A DNA stretch of 64,000 nt from Bacillota bacterium. GTDB taxonomy: Bacteria > Bacillota > Clostridia > Oscillospirales > Oscillospiraceae. Positions 8,918-17,552 of this stretch are shown piece after piece; positions within the stretch are counted from its first letter, which is position 1, and each line of letters starts with the position of its first letter. The notes below the pieces were generated by a model that saw nothing but the letters and a program-made list of their open reading frames with translations, had not been told where the DNA came from and searched no databases. A program made the translations under genes and the position numbers. Where the stretch lies: positions 51,803-115,802 of the forward strand of contig JAUMWD010000005.1 in the NCBI GenBank assembly GCA_030529825.1, written 5' to 3'.

Positions 8918-9078
8918 TTTGTTTTGGCACGATGCCCCTGAAATATTGATCGTTAATTCAGCAACAAACCATAAGTAAAATTTATGTCAAAGATAAAATA
9001 TTATTAGTGTCTTTTTTATAACATAGGTGCTAAAATATTAACAAGCGTAAAAAACGAAAAAAATATACGGAGGATACC

Positions 9079-10494
9079 ATGACAAACTACAATCTGTGGG
9101 ATATGTCGGTGTGGGAGTTTTTCTTCACGCTGACTATTCTGTTTGCTGCAATGATTGTAGCAAACGCACTCATCCGCGGCATTAAGCCTCTGCGCAAGAT
9201 GCTTATTCCCGCGTCCGTTCTCGGCGGATTCCTTCTGTTGATTGTTTTCACAGTCTACAGAAAAGTTACCGGTGAAGCTATGGTCAGCTCGTTCACTTTG
9301 GAAATGCTGACTTACCACGGCCTCGGCATCGGCTGTACCGCACTTGCACTCAAGGGCGGCGCAAAGGAGAAGAATAAGCATGCGCAGAGAGATATTTTCA
9401 ACTCTGCACTTGTTACCACCTCCAGCTACTGCCTCCAGGCCTTTATCGGCCTCGCCATCACCTTTGCTCTTGCACTCGTAATCAAGAGCGTTTATGCTCC
9501 TTCCGGCATGCTCGTTCCCATGGGCTACGGCCAGGGCCCCGGGCAGGCTTACAACTGGGGCCACACCTATGAACAGAGCTGGGGCTTCGCAAACGGCACG
9601 AGCTTCGGTCTTACTGTTTCTTCCGTCGGCTTCATTGCCTGCTCCATCGGCGGTGTCATTTTCCTTAATGTTATGCGCAAAAAGGGAAATAGAAAAGCTA
9701 CCTCCCGAATCGGCGATGATGTTGTCGAGGAAATCAAGGTTGAAGATTTTGCAGGACGCAATGATGTTCCCATGTCCGACTCTCTGGACAAGCTGACCAT
9801 TGAGTGTGCAGTTGTATTCATCACCTACGCAATCGCCTTTGGATTTACATTTATATTGAGCAAGCTGTGCGATATGTCCGGCGTAAATCTGCTTATCAGC
9901 ACTGTTAAGCCGTTGCTTTGGGGCTTTAACTTCATCTTTGCTGCTCTCGGTGCAGTTGTAACCAAGAAATTCATCGGCGGCCTTGAGAAAAAACAGGTTA
10001 TCAAAAAGAAGTACATAAACGATCTTTTCATGGATCGCGTTTCCGGTGTCTTCTTCGACCTCATGATTGTTGCATCCATCAGCGCAATCAATCTCGAGGC
10101 TTTCAAGCGCCCCGAATTCGTTCTGCCTATTACCGTTACCTGCCTTGCTGCCGGTATCGGCACCTACTTCTTTGTTCAGCACGCAACCAAGAAGCTCTTC
10201 CCCACCTACAGCGAAGAGTCCTTCCTCGTTATGTACGGTATGCTCACCGGCGTTGTGGGTACCGGTATCATTCTGCTCCGTCAGATTGACCCGAAGTTCG
10301 AAACTCCTGCCAGCAACAATGTTGTTTTCCAGACTCTGTGGGCTTGCCTCACCGGCTTCCCCCTCTTGCTCCTCATGGGGTTTGTACCTCGTCCCGGCTG
10401 GGTTCCCATCGCTCTCGGCATTCTGCTTGCAGGCTTCCTTGCCTTCTATCTCTGGATAAGACTTGCCGCAAAGAAAGTCGCAAAGGATATGTAA
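9079..10494 (+). CDS. GltS-like sodium-coupled transporter (candidate sulfonate importer)
   Basis: A 471-residue integral membrane protein with about 11-12 hydrophobic segments. It shows the two-repeat layout of sodium:glutamate symporters (GltS): a glycine-rich GYGQGPGQAYNWG segment near residue 160 and a second discontinuous segment near YGMLTGVVGTGIILLRQ, about 395-410. GGAGG lies just upstream of the ATG. GltS proteins import glutamate with Na+. The position between a LysR gene and an Xsc-containing operon suggests it carries an anionic sulfonate or amino-sulfonate, but nothing in the sequence shows specificity. A strong terminator follows, so it is a transcription unit separate from the 10777 operon. 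Confidence 0.82.
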   Translation: MTNYNLWDMSVWEFFFTLTILFAAMIVANALIRGIKPLRKMLIPASVLGGFLLLIVFTVYRKVTGEAMVSSFTLEMLTYHGLGIGCTALALKGGAKEKNKHAQRDIFNSALVTTSSYCLQAFIGLAITFALALVIKSVYAPSGMLVPMGYGQGPGQAYNWGHTYEQSWGFANGTSFGLTVSSVGFIACSIGGVIFLNVMRKKGNRKATSRIGDDVVEEIKVEDFAGRNDVPMSDSLDKLTIECAVVFITYAIAFGFTFILSKLCDMSGVNLLISTVKPLLWGFNFIFAALGAVVTKKFIGGLEKKQVIKKKYINDLFMDRVSGVFFDLMIVASISAINLEAFKRPEFVLPITVTCLAAGIGTYFFVQHATKKLFPTYSEESFLVMYGMLTGVVGTGIILLRQIDPKFETPASNNVVFQTLWACLTGFPLLLLMGFVPRPGWVPIALGILLAGFLAFYLWIRLAAKKVAKDM

Positions 10495-10511
10495 TAACCA
10501 AAAATCAATTT

Positions 10512-10543
10512 ATCCCGCACCTTTTACGGTGCGGGATTTTTTT
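10512..10543 (+). terminator. Intrinsic terminator
   Basis: Stem ATCCCGCACC / GGTGCGGGAT with loop TTTTAC, then TTTTTTT. It ends the GltS-like transporter transcript. Confidence 0.92.
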
Positions 10544-10675
10544 GTTTTTTACACCTAAAGTACATTGACAGAGCATATAGGTCGGCAGGGAAGAGACGGT
10601 AAGCTGTGCATACATCTATAATTATTATTAATGTACATAAGCTGTTTCTTATGCGGAAGATAGAAAAATTCGTAT

Positions 10676-10704
10676 TTTACAGTTAGAGCATATGATACTA
10701 CAAT
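10676..10704 (+). promoter_or_regulatory. Sigma-A promoter of the Xsc operon
   Basis: -35 TTTACA, a 17-base spacer and -10 TACAAT, 72 bases upstream of the first gene of the operon. The surrounding 230 bases hold no gene. Confidence 0.65.
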
Positions 10705-10711
10705 ACAATTG

Positions 10712-10738
10712 TTAAATCGCAAACTATATCGATTTTAA
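10712..10738 (+). promoter_or_regulatory. Inverted repeat, candidate operator
   Basis: TTAAATCG (10712-10719) and CGATTTTAA (10730-10738) form an imperfect dyad with a 10-base centre, immediately downstream of the predicted -10 and about at the transcription start. Position and AT-rich symmetry suggest a regulator site; it could also be a weak 5' RNA stem. Confidence 0.4.
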
Positions 10739-10776
10739 TTAAAAACAAAAATACAGAAATTATGGAGGAAAGTGTA

Positions 10777-11088
10777 ATGACACTTACTGGCAAATGGAAA
10801 ATTAGCGCAAAAATCCCCCTCGGCAAGATGAACCTTACCGCTGACTTCGTAGCAAACGAAGAAGAAGGTACCTTCACCGGCACTGCAACCAACGATGCAG
10901 ACGGCGCAGTATACCAGGTTGCAAACGGCAAGCTCGACGGCAACCACATCGAATACGATATGATTATCCGTTTCGGCATCATCCCCTTCAACTTCCATCT
11001 CCGCGGCGAGTTCTTCGAAGACGGCACCTGCAAGGGCATTGGCTCTGCAGCAAAGATGCAGGGTACCTACGAAGGCTACAAGATCTAA
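10777..11088 (+). CDS. Small beta-rich protein of unknown function, first gene of Xsc operon
   Basis: 103 residues, no signal peptide and no membrane segment, so probably cytosolic. The sequence alternates short strands with Gly/Asn/Asp turns (GTFTGTATNDADG, LRGEFFEDGTCKG, MQGTYEGYK), which suggests a small beta-barrel or lipocalin-like fold. ATG 10777 is preferred over ATG 10762 because GGAGGAAAG, a near-perfect ribosome site, sits between them. Only 58 bases separate it from xsc, and it shows the same strong codon preference (for example GCA for Ala, AAC for Asn). I do not recognise the family. Being first in the operon suggests a role linked to Xsc, such as binding a substrate or product. 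Confidence 0.75.
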   Translation: MTLTGKWKISAKIPLGKMNLTADFVANEEEGTFTGTATNDADGAVYQVANGKLDGNHIEYDMIIRFGIIPFNFHLRGEFFEDGTCKGIGSAAKMQGTYEGYKI

Positions 11089-11146
11089 TCCCTATTCATT
11101 AAAGCATCAAACATAACCGAATATCTGAACTAATAGGAGATTTAAA

Positions 11147-12886
11147 ATGGAAAAGAAAAAAATGACTGCTTCCGAAGCAATATGCGAAACTCTCGTCGCT
11201 GAAGGCATCGACCACGTCAGCGGTATTGTCGGTTCCGCATTCATGGACCTGCTGGACCTGTTCCCCGCAGCAGGCATCAGATTCATCCCCGTACGCCATG
11301 AGCAGAATGCAGGCCACATGGAAGACGCATTCTCCAGAATCAGCGGCAAGGCCGGCGTTATCATCGGCCAGAACGGCCCCGGTATCACCAACATGGTTAC
11401 CTCCGTTGCAGCTGCAAACATGGGCCACACCCCCATGGTAGTTATCTGCCCCTCCGCAGGCTCCAAGACTGTGGGCTGGGACGGCTTCCAGGAATGTGAC
11501 ACCGTCGGCGTTTTCAAGCCCGTCACCAAGGCTGCTATCCGTATTCCTCATCCCAGCAGAGCTGCTGACTGCACCAGAACCGCATTCAGAATGGCTTATG
11601 CACTTCGCGGCCCCGTTCTCCTCGATGTTCCCAGAGATTACTTCTACGGCGAAGTCGAAGACTACATCCTCGAGCCCCATCAGTACCGCGTTGACGACAG
11701 AGGCTGCGGCTCCCCCGAGGCACTCGACCGCGCAGCAGAGCTCATCGCTTCCGCAAAGAAGCCCGTCATCATCTCCGGCCGCGGCGTAGTTGACACCAAC
11801 TGCCAGGACGTAGTTGCACAGCTGGCAGAGCTCCTCACCGCACCTGTTGCCTGCACCTACCTGCACAACGACGCATTCCCCGCAGATCATCCCCTGTGGA
11901 TGGGTCCCATCGGCTACATGGGCTCCAAGGCTGCAATGAATACCGTTGCAGAGGCTGACGTTATGCTGGCAATCGGCACCAGACTCTCCGTATTCGGCAC
12001 CACTCCCCAGTACGATATTGACTACTTCCCCGAAACCGCAAAGATCATCCAGATCGATGTCAACCCCCTGAACATCGCACGTACCCACCCCGTTGAAGTC
12101 GGCATCATCGGCGACGCAAAGGCTGCTTCCGTTGAACTGCTCGCACGCGTTAAGGCTATCGTAGGCGACCGCGCACCCAAGCAGGATGTTCTTGACATGG
12201 TCAAGGAGCGCGTAGGCGCATTCAATAAGGAAATCGAAGAGCTGGCAATGGTTCCCGGCAATCCCATGAACCCCCGCCGCGTTCTTTACGAAATCGCAAA
12301 GGTTCTCCCCCGCAACGCTATCGTCTGCACCGACATCGGCAACGTTGCATCCACCGAGAACAGCTACCTCAAGTGCTACGAAGGTCGCAAGCATGTTGCT
12401 GCTCTTACCTTCGGTAACACCGGCTTCTCTTACCCCGCAGGTCTCGGCGCAAAGCTGGCACGTCCTGACTGCCCTGTTATCAACATCGTTGGTGACGGCG
12501 CATGGGGCATGAGCCTCCACGAGGTTCCCACCGCTGTTCAGGAAAACATCCCCACCATCTGCTGCGTATTCCACAATACCGCATGGTGCGCAGAGAAGAA
12601 GAACCAGATCGACTTCTACGACAACCGCTTCATCGGTGTTGACATCCAGGCTCCCGACTTCGCAGAAGTTGCAAGAGCAATGGGCGCACACGGTGTTCGC
12701 ATTGACAAGCCTGAAGATGTAGGTCCCGAGCTCCTCAAGGCAATTGAGCTCAACGTACCCACCGTTCTCCAGTTTGACGTTGACGGCACTCAGCTTGCAC
12801 CTCCTTTCCGCAAGGACGCACTGAATCTGCCCGTACGCCATCTTGAGAAGTACGCACACCTGGATTACCACAACTTCGGCAAATAA
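11147..12886 (+). CDS. xsc: Sulfoacetaldehyde acetyltransferase (Xsc) homologue, TPP-dependent
   Basis: 579 residues, the Xsc length, with the three domains of TPP lyases: PYR domain with catalytic-type Glu (RHEQNAG, E52), central domain, and PP domain with GDGAWG (449-454). What separates it from acetolactate synthase are Xsc-like blocks: [47 protein letters not shown] (239-264), WCAEKKN with DNRFIG (480-497) and PFRKDA near the end. Xsc converts sulfoacetaldehyde and phosphate to acetyl phosphate and sulfite in the cytosol. AGGAGA precedes the ATG. Downstream are a second TPP enzyme, a dehydrogenase, a persulfide-reductase-type flavoprotein and a siroheme reductase able to take up the sulfite. 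Codon use is strongly biased, as for highly expressed genes. Confidence 0.85.
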   Translation: MEKKKMTASEAICETLVAEGIDHVSGIVGSAFMDLLDLFPAAGIRFIPVRHEQNAGHMEDAFSRISGKAGVIIGQNGPGITNMVTSVAAANMGHTPMVVICPSAGSKTVGWDGFQECDTVGVFKPVTKAAIRIPHPSRAADCTRTAFRMAYALRGPVLLDVPRDYFYGEVEDYILEPHQYRVDDRGCGSPEALDRAAELIASAKKPVIISGRGVVDTNCQDVVAQLAELLTAPVACTYLHNDAFPADHPLWMGPIGYMGSKAAMNTVAEADVMLAIGTRLSVFGTTPQYDIDYFPETAKIIQIDVNPLNIARTHPVEVGIIGDAKAASVELLARVKAIVGDRAPKQDVLDMVKERVGAFNKEIEELAMVPGNPMNPRRVLYEIAKVLPRNAIVCTDIGNVASTENSYLKCYEGRKHVAALTFGNTGFSYPAGLGAKLARPDCPVINIVGDGAWGMSLHEVPTAVQENIPTICCVFHNTAWCAEKKNQIDFYDNRFIGVDIQAPDFAEVARAMGAHGVRIDKPEDVGPELLKAIELNVPTVLQFDVDGTQLAPPFRKDALNLPVRHLEKYAHLDYHNFGK

Positions 12887-12897
12887 TCTGCAATTCT

Positions 12898-12927
12898 CTG
12901 TCTCCCCGGATTTCATCGGGGAGACAG
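12898..12927 (+). other. Intercistronic hairpin without U-tract
   Basis: A perfect 11-bp stem CTGTCTCCCCG / CGGGGAGACAG with an 8-base loop, followed by CTTCGAATAG rather than a T-run. It should not terminate well and more likely stabilises the xsc mRNA 3' end or sets a processing site before the next gene. Confidence 0.6.
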
Positions 12928-12987
12928 CTTCGAATAGTTACCAGATAATTATTTAACAAAAATAAAAAATAAAAAGGAGATTTTACT

Positions 12988-14631
12988 ATGGCTAAAGTTA
13001 ACGGCGGTCAGTTAATTGAAAAGGTCTTCGAAAAAGAAGGCGTAAAGTACATTTTCGGTATCCCCGGCGGTCATATCTATCCCATGATGGAAGCTTGCGA
13101 CGAAGCAGGCATCAAGTTCATCGGCACCCGTAACGAAATGAATGCAGCTTTCATGGCAGAAGGCTGGGCATTCACAACCGGTAAGCCCGGCGTCTGCACC
13201 GGTACTGCAGGCCCCGGCGCAACCAATCTCCTCACCGGTGTTGCAAACGCATATGTCAATCAGGCTCCTCTGATTGCTGTCGGCGGCAAAGCAAGAGTTT
13301 GCGAGTACGAGAGCAACCAGCTTCAGGACTTCAACACCATGGACGTTTTCAAGGCAACCACCAAGTATGCCCGTCAGATTCCCGACGGTAACCGTATTCC
13401 CGAGTACTTCGGCAGAGCATTTGCAGAAGCACGCAGAAATACCCCCGGCCCCGTATACATGGAAGTTCCCCGCGACAAGATGGAAGCATGCGAGTACGAA
13501 GAAGAGACCGTATACCTCCAGAACACCTGGCAGTGCGAGACTCGTCCCGCAGCAGCTGCAGCAGACATTGCAGCAGCAGTTGAGATGATCAACGAAGCAA
13601 AGATGCCCATCTGCATTGTCGGCTCCGGCGCATTCTGGTCCGACGCAGCAAAGGAAGTTACCGAATTCATCGAGAAGGCTGACATCCCCGTATTCACCAG
13701 AAACGCAGCACGCGGCCTCGTTCCCGATTACCATCCCCTGGCAATGTGCATCGGCTCCAACAAGCACCCCGTATGCGCAGCTGCAATTCAGGCTGCTGAC
13801 CTTATCATCATTGTCGGCACCCGCACCGGCTACACTCTGGGCAAGGATGCATTCCCCGCAGGCAAGAAGATTCTCCGCATCGACATCAACGGCGCTGCAA
13901 TCTCCGACCAGCTCGACATCACCCTCGGCCTCGTTGGCGACGCAAAGGCAATCCTCGGTCAGCTGATTCCCGAAATCAAGGAAGCAAAGCACACCGAGTG
14001 GATCAAGATGCTCGTTGACTCCAGAGACCAGATGGTAGCATTCATGGGTCAGGCATTCACCTCCAACCAGACTCCCATCAATCCTCTCCGCCTCTGCTAC
14101 GAACTCAAGAAGCACATCGACAAGGACACCATCCTCGTAATCGACGGCGGCGACACTGCTTCCTGGGGCAATATGCTGCTTCCCGCAATGGGCCCCGGCC
14201 AGCTGCTCACCATCGCAACCGGCAGCTTCGGACCTCTCGGCGTAGGTATGCCTTACGCAATGGCAGCAAAGCTCGCACATCCCGAGAAGAAGGTCATCCT
14301 TCTCACCGGTGACGGCGCATTCGGCTACGGCGCAATGGAATATGATACCTGCATGAGATACGGCATCAACATCACCACCGTTATCCTCAACGACGCATGC
14401 TGGGGCATGATCAAGAACTCCGAGGCAAAGCGCGCAGGCGACGACAAGGAATTCGTTGGCCTGTACCTGCGTGAGACTCATTACGAGAAGATCGCTGAGG
14501 CAGTTGGCGGCTACGGCGAGTATGTAACCGATCCTAACGAGATCGACGGCGCAATCACCCGCGCACTTGCACAGGATAAGCCCTCCATCGTCAATGTTAT
14601 GACCGACGTTAAGATCGGCTTCGCATTCTGA
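12988..14631 (+). CDS. TPP-dependent enzyme, acetolactate-synthase/decarboxylase type
   Basis: A 547-residue full-length TPP enzyme: PYR domain with FGIPGGHIYP and the catalytic-type Glu in TRNEMNAAF (E50), central domain with the RGLVPDYHP block seen in hydroxyacyl-CoA lyase and oxalyl-CoA decarboxylase relatives, and PP domain with LLTGDGAFGYG ... LNDACWG. It is clearly distinct from Xsc. No acetolactate synthase small subunit gene or other isoleucine/valine genes lie nearby, which argues against ordinary acetolactate synthase. In this context a 2-oxoacid decarboxylase (for example sulfopyruvate to sulfoacetaldehyde, normally done by a two-subunit enzyme) or a carboligase is possible; this is inference. 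AAAGGAGA lies upstream of the ATG. It shares the strong codon bias of xsc. Confidence 0.8.
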   Translation: MAKVNGGQLIEKVFEKEGVKYIFGIPGGHIYPMMEACDEAGIKFIGTRNEMNAAFMAEGWAFTTGKPGVCTGTAGPGATNLLTGVANAYVNQAPLIAVGGKARVCEYESNQLQDFNTMDVFKATTKYARQIPDGNRIPEYFGRAFAEARRNTPGPVYMEVPRDKMEACEYEEETVYLQNTWQCETRPAAAAADIAAAVEMINEAKMPICIVGSGAFWSDAAKEVTEFIEKADIPVFTRNAARGLVPDYHPLAMCIGSNKHPVCAAAIQAADLIIIVGTRTGYTLGKDAFPAGKKILRIDINGAAISDQLDITLGLVGDAKAILGQLIPEIKEAKHTEWIKMLVDSRDQMVAFMGQAFTSNQTPINPLRLCYELKKHIDKDTILVIDGGDTASWGNMLLPAMGPGQLLTIATGSFGPLGVGMPYAMAAKLAHPEKKVILLTGDGAFGYGAMEYDTCMRYGINITTVILNDACWGMIKNSEAKRAGDDKEFVGLYLRETHYEKIAEAVGGYGEYVTDPNEIDGAITRALAQDKPSIVNVMTDVKIGFAF

Positions 14632-14667
14632 TTCCACACTGAGCACTTTATAATCACTTAGGATTTT

Positions 14668-14711
14668 GCCGCTTGTCGCATAACCTGCGGCAAGCGGCTT
14701 CTTCCTTTTTT
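14668..14711 (+). terminator. Hairpin with distal T-tract, probable partial terminator
   Basis: GCCGCTTG (14668-14675) / CAAGCGGC (14691-14698), extended by an internal CGCA/TGCGG pairing, then TTCTTCCTTTTTT. The T-run starts about seven bases after the stem, so termination may be incomplete and allow read-through to the dehydrogenase gene. Confidence 0.6.
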
Positions 14712-14750
14712 CTTACTATTAAATAAATAAAAATGTAAAGGACGAATAAA

Positions 14751-15689
14751 ATGCGTAATTTCAATAAAATCGCTGTTATCGGCGCAGGTACCATGGGACA
14801 TGGTATTGCACAGGTTTTCGCATCCTTCGGCTACACCACCGTAGTTCTCGCTCGTAAAGAGTCCTCTCTGAAGAAGGCAGAGGAAATGGTCGGTGCAAAC
14901 CTCAAGGTTATGCTCGCAAACGATTTCATCACCAACGAGCAGGCTGAAAACACGGTTAAGTTCCTCAGCTACAGCACAGACTACACCACTCTTAAGGACG
15001 CAGACCTCATCATCGAGGCAGTTCCCGAGGACAAGAAGGCAAAGGCTGACTGCATTGCAACCATCGAAGCAAACTGCAGCGATACCGCAGTCATCGCTTC
15101 CACCACCTCCGCAATGAATGTTTTCAAGGTTGCCAAGATGAAGCACCCCGAGCGCATGGTTATCGCTCACTTCAACAATCCTCCCCACATCGTTCCTCTG
15201 GTAGAGCTCATTGCAGGTCCCGATACTCCCGAAGACCTCATGGCAGATATGAAGGAGCTCCTCACCGGTATCGGCAAGCAGGTTGCAGTTCTGAACAAGT
15301 ACGTTCCCGGCTTCATCGTAAACCGCCTCACCGCAGCTCTGCTTCGTGAGTGCAGCTACCTCGTAGACAAGGGCTACTGCACCGCAGAAGACGTTGACAC
15401 CGCATTCAAGGCAAACCAGGGCCTGAAGGCAAGCTTCGAAGGTCCTCTGGAGCTTCTTGACTACATCGGCTGGGATGTTGCAAGCAATGTCGGCCGTCTG
15501 CTCTATCCCTTCCTCTGCTCCAGAATCACTCCCAGCCCCATGGCAAAGAGAATGGTTAAGGCCGGCAGACTGGGCATCAAGTCCGGCAAGGGCCTGAAGG
15601 ATTACAGCGGCAAGACTCGTGAAGAGCTGCAGGCCGTCCGCACCGAAAAGGTTATCAAGATTCTCAATACCATCAGAAAGTTCGACTGA
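14751..15689 (+). CDS. NAD-dependent 3-hydroxyacyl-CoA-dehydrogenase-fold oxidoreductase
   Basis: 312 residues. An N-terminal Rossmann domain has GAGTMGHGIAQ (about 11-21), the HFNNPPHIVPLVELI catalytic His region lies near 140, and the C-terminal helical dimerisation domain carries VNRL and GIKSGKGLKDYSG. It matches the 3-hydroxybutyryl-CoA/L-gulonate/carnitine dehydrogenase superfamily, whose members oxidise hydroxyl groups with NAD. No thiolase, crotonase or acyl-CoA dehydrogenase is nearby, so ordinary fatty-acid or butyrate metabolism is unlikely. By context it might oxidise a hydroxysulfonate such as isethionate or sulfolactate (inference). The ATG follows a modest AAAGGACG site. Codon use matches xsc. 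Confidence 0.85.
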   Translation: MRNFNKIAVIGAGTMGHGIAQVFASFGYTTVVLARKESSLKKAEEMVGANLKVMLANDFITNEQAENTVKFLSYSTDYTTLKDADLIIEAVPEDKKAKADCIATIEANCSDTAVIASTTSAMNVFKVAKMKHPERMVIAHFNNPPHIVPLVELIAGPDTPEDLMADMKELLTGIGKQVAVLNKYVPGFIVNRLTAALLRECSYLVDKGYCTAEDVDTAFKANQGLKASFEGPLELLDYIGWDVASNVGRLLYPFLCSRITPSPMAKRMVKAGRLGIKSGKGLKDYSGKTREELQAVRTEKVIKILNTIRKFD

Positions 15690-15702
15690 TTTCAGCACTT
15701 TC

Positions 15703-15732
15703 AGGGGATGCGCGCATACTGTCGCATCCCCT
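15703..15732 (+). other. Intercistronic hairpin without T-run
   Basis: Perfect 10-bp stem AGGGGATGCG / CGCATCCCCT with a 10-base loop, followed by TGATATAAG. It is another stem at a gene boundary in this operon, probably mRNA 3'-end protection or partial termination. Confidence 0.55.
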
Positions 15733-15774
15733 TGATATAAGTACATACTTAAGGCTTTTATCATTATTTTGGTA

Positions 15775-15814
15775 TTGTACAATAAACATTTTTTCTGCTA
15801 TTGTATTATAGCAG
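15775..15814 (+). promoter_or_regulatory. Possible internal promoter with overlapping palindrome
   Basis: A weak -35 TTGTAC (15775-15780), an 18-base spacer and -10 TATTGT precede the flavoprotein gene. A perfect 7-bp dyad CTGCTAT/ATAGCAG (15795-15801 and 15808-15814) covers the -10, the usual place for a repressor. The 175-base gap here is the longest in the operon, which also suggests a second transcription start. Confidence 0.4.
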
Positions 15815-15864
15815 ATAAATATTGTTTTCTTAATTAACCAAATAATTCAGAAGGAGTAAAGCTA

Positions 15865-17508
15865 ATGAAAATACTGGTAGTTGGCGGCGTTGCAGCCGGC
15901 ACTAAGGCAGCAGCCAAGCTCAAGAGAGAAATGGGCAACGAGGCAGACGTAACCGTCATCACCCTCGGCAAGTACATTTCCTACGCAGCCTGCGGTCTTC
16001 CTTACTACATCGGTCAGGTAATCAAAGAGAAGGAAACCCTTCTTGAGAACACTCCCGAGAGCTTTACCGAGCTCACCGGTGTCCCCGTGCTCACCGGCAT
16101 TGAGGCAACCAAGCTTGACAGAGCTGCAAAGACTGTTTTCGCAAAGAATATTCACACCGGCGAAGAGCTGACTTACGACTACGACAAGCTCGTTATCGCA
16201 ACCGGCGCCCGTCCCGTAAAGCCCAATCTTCCCGGCATCGAGCTGAAGAATATCTTCACTCTCCGCGATCCCGATGATGCAGATGCAATTAAGGCAGCAG
16301 TAGCAAGCGGCGAAGTAAAGCGCGCAGTTATCGTAGGTGGCGGCGCAATCGGCCTGGAAATGGCTGAAAACCTCACCGGTCTCGGCGTACGCGCCAGCAT
16401 CATTGATATGGCTCCCCATATTCTTCCCGGCTTTGACGGCGACTTCGCTGCATTTGCAGAGGATCAGCTGGCAGAGCACGGCATTCCCACCCTGCTGGGT
16501 GACAGCGTTGTGGGCTTTGAGGGTGAAGGCAGAGTTCAGAAGCTGCGCACCGCAAAGCGCGCAATCAAGACCGATATGGTCATCATGTCCGTTGGCGTTC
16601 GTCCCAACACCGAGTGGCTTGCAGATTCCGGCCTGAACTTCGTTGAAGGCACCCGCATCCTTGATGTTGACGATCATATGCGTACCAATGACGAGGACAT
16701 CTATGCTGTGGGCGACTGCGCAATGGTCAAGAGCCTCGTAACCGGCAACAACAGCTGGACTCCCATGGGCTCCACCGCAAATATTGCAGCGCGTCTGTGC
16801 GCAAAGGCAATTGCAGGCACCACCACTCACGGCTTCCGCGGCGTTCTCGGCACCAATGTGCTTCAGCTTCCCGGCGTTAATGTGGGTAAGGCAGGTCTCG
16901 GCATCGAGGCTGCAAAGGCTGCAGGCATTGACATTGACCATGTAACCATCACCTGCTACGACAAGGCAAAGTTCTACCCCGACATGGAGCACTTCTCCAT
17001 CCGCCTCGTTGCTGAAAAGGCAACCCGCAAGCTCATCGGCGTTCAGGTATTCGGTAAGGGCACCGTTGACAAGATCGTTGACATCGGCGTAACCGCAATT
17101 TCCCTGGGTGCAACCATCGACAAGTTCGATGATATGGACTTCGCATATTCTCCTCCCTTCTCCTCTGTTATTCATCCCTTCGCCATTGCAGCTGAGGCTC
17201 TTGAAAACAAGATGAACGGCAATCTGGAGGGTGACACCTTCGAGGCCCTTATGGTCAACGAGGATTGGGTTCTTCTCGACGTGGGCAAGACCCCTGTTCT
17301 CCCCGCACTCAGACATGTTGCAGTAGGCAGCATCAACGGCGAAATCAGCGGCGTTCCTACTGACAAGAAGGTAGCTCTCTTCTGCCTCGAGGGCAAGAAC
17401 AGCTACATGGCTCAGAACCGTATGAAGCGCTACGGCTATGAGAATGTCAGCGTAGTTGAAGGCGGCACTATGTTCAACTTCAAGACAAAGGACGAGCTTG
17501 GTATCTAA
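15865..17508 (+). CDS. CoA-disulfide-reductase/rhodanese fusion (persulfide reductase type)
   Basis: 547 residues. FAD domain with VVGGVAAGTKAA (5-16); active-site Cys in the family motif SYAACGLPYYIG (C43); NAD-binding VIVGGGAIGLEM (156-166); FAD block IYAVGDCA (279-286); dimerisation domain to about 450; C-terminal rhodanese domain (about 455-547) that keeps the loop Cys in FCLEGKNS (C507). This CoADR-Rhd architecture occurs in NAD(P)H-dependent persulfide/polysulfide/CoA-disulfide reductases of sulfur-respiring bacteria. Here it could reduce persulfides or handle sulfur between the siroheme reductase and thiols; a direct electron link to the reductase is speculative. AGAAGGAG precedes the ATG. 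It is 44 bases upstream of the reductase gene. Confidence 0.88.
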   Translation: MKILVVGGVAAGTKAAAKLKREMGNEADVTVITLGKYISYAACGLPYYIGQVIKEKETLLENTPESFTELTGVPVLTGIEATKLDRAAKTVFAKNIHTGEELTYDYDKLVIATGARPVKPNLPGIELKNIFTLRDPDDADAIKAAVASGEVKRAVIVGGGAIGLEMAENLTGLGVRASIIDMAPHILPGFDGDFAAFAEDQLAEHGIPTLLGDSVVGFEGEGRVQKLRTAKRAIKTDMVIMSVGVRPNTEWLADSGLNFVEGTRILDVDDHMRTNDEDIYAVGDCAMVKSLVTGNNSWTPMGSTANIAARLCAKAIAGTTTHGFRGVLGTNVLQLPGVNVGKAGLGIEAAKAAGIDIDHVTITCYDKAKFYPDMEHFSIRLVAEKATRKLIGVQVFGKGTVDKIVDIGVTAISLGATIDKFDDMDFAYSPPFSSVIHPFAIAAEALENKMNGNLEGDTFEALMVNEDWVLLDVGKTPVLPALRHVAVGSINGEISGVPTDKKVALFCLEGKNSYMAQNRMKRYGYENVSVVEGGTMFNFKTKDELGI

Positions 17509-17552
17509 GAATCTACTGAATAAGCAGATATATATATTTGGAGGAAAAATAA

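Noticed and set aside
11147..12886. Acetolactate synthase as the identity of the first TPP enzyme
   Set aside because: Xsc-type blocks (NDAFP...HPL, GSKAAM, WxAEKxN...DNxFxG, PFRxDA) are present, and no small subunit or ilv genes are nearby.
11099..12916. 605-codon frame antisense to xsc, and the similar one at 13012-14646
   Set aside because: Long antisense frames arise from the extreme codon bias of these genes (GCA/CTC reading back as TGC/GAG); composition is not protein-like and Cys-rich without order.
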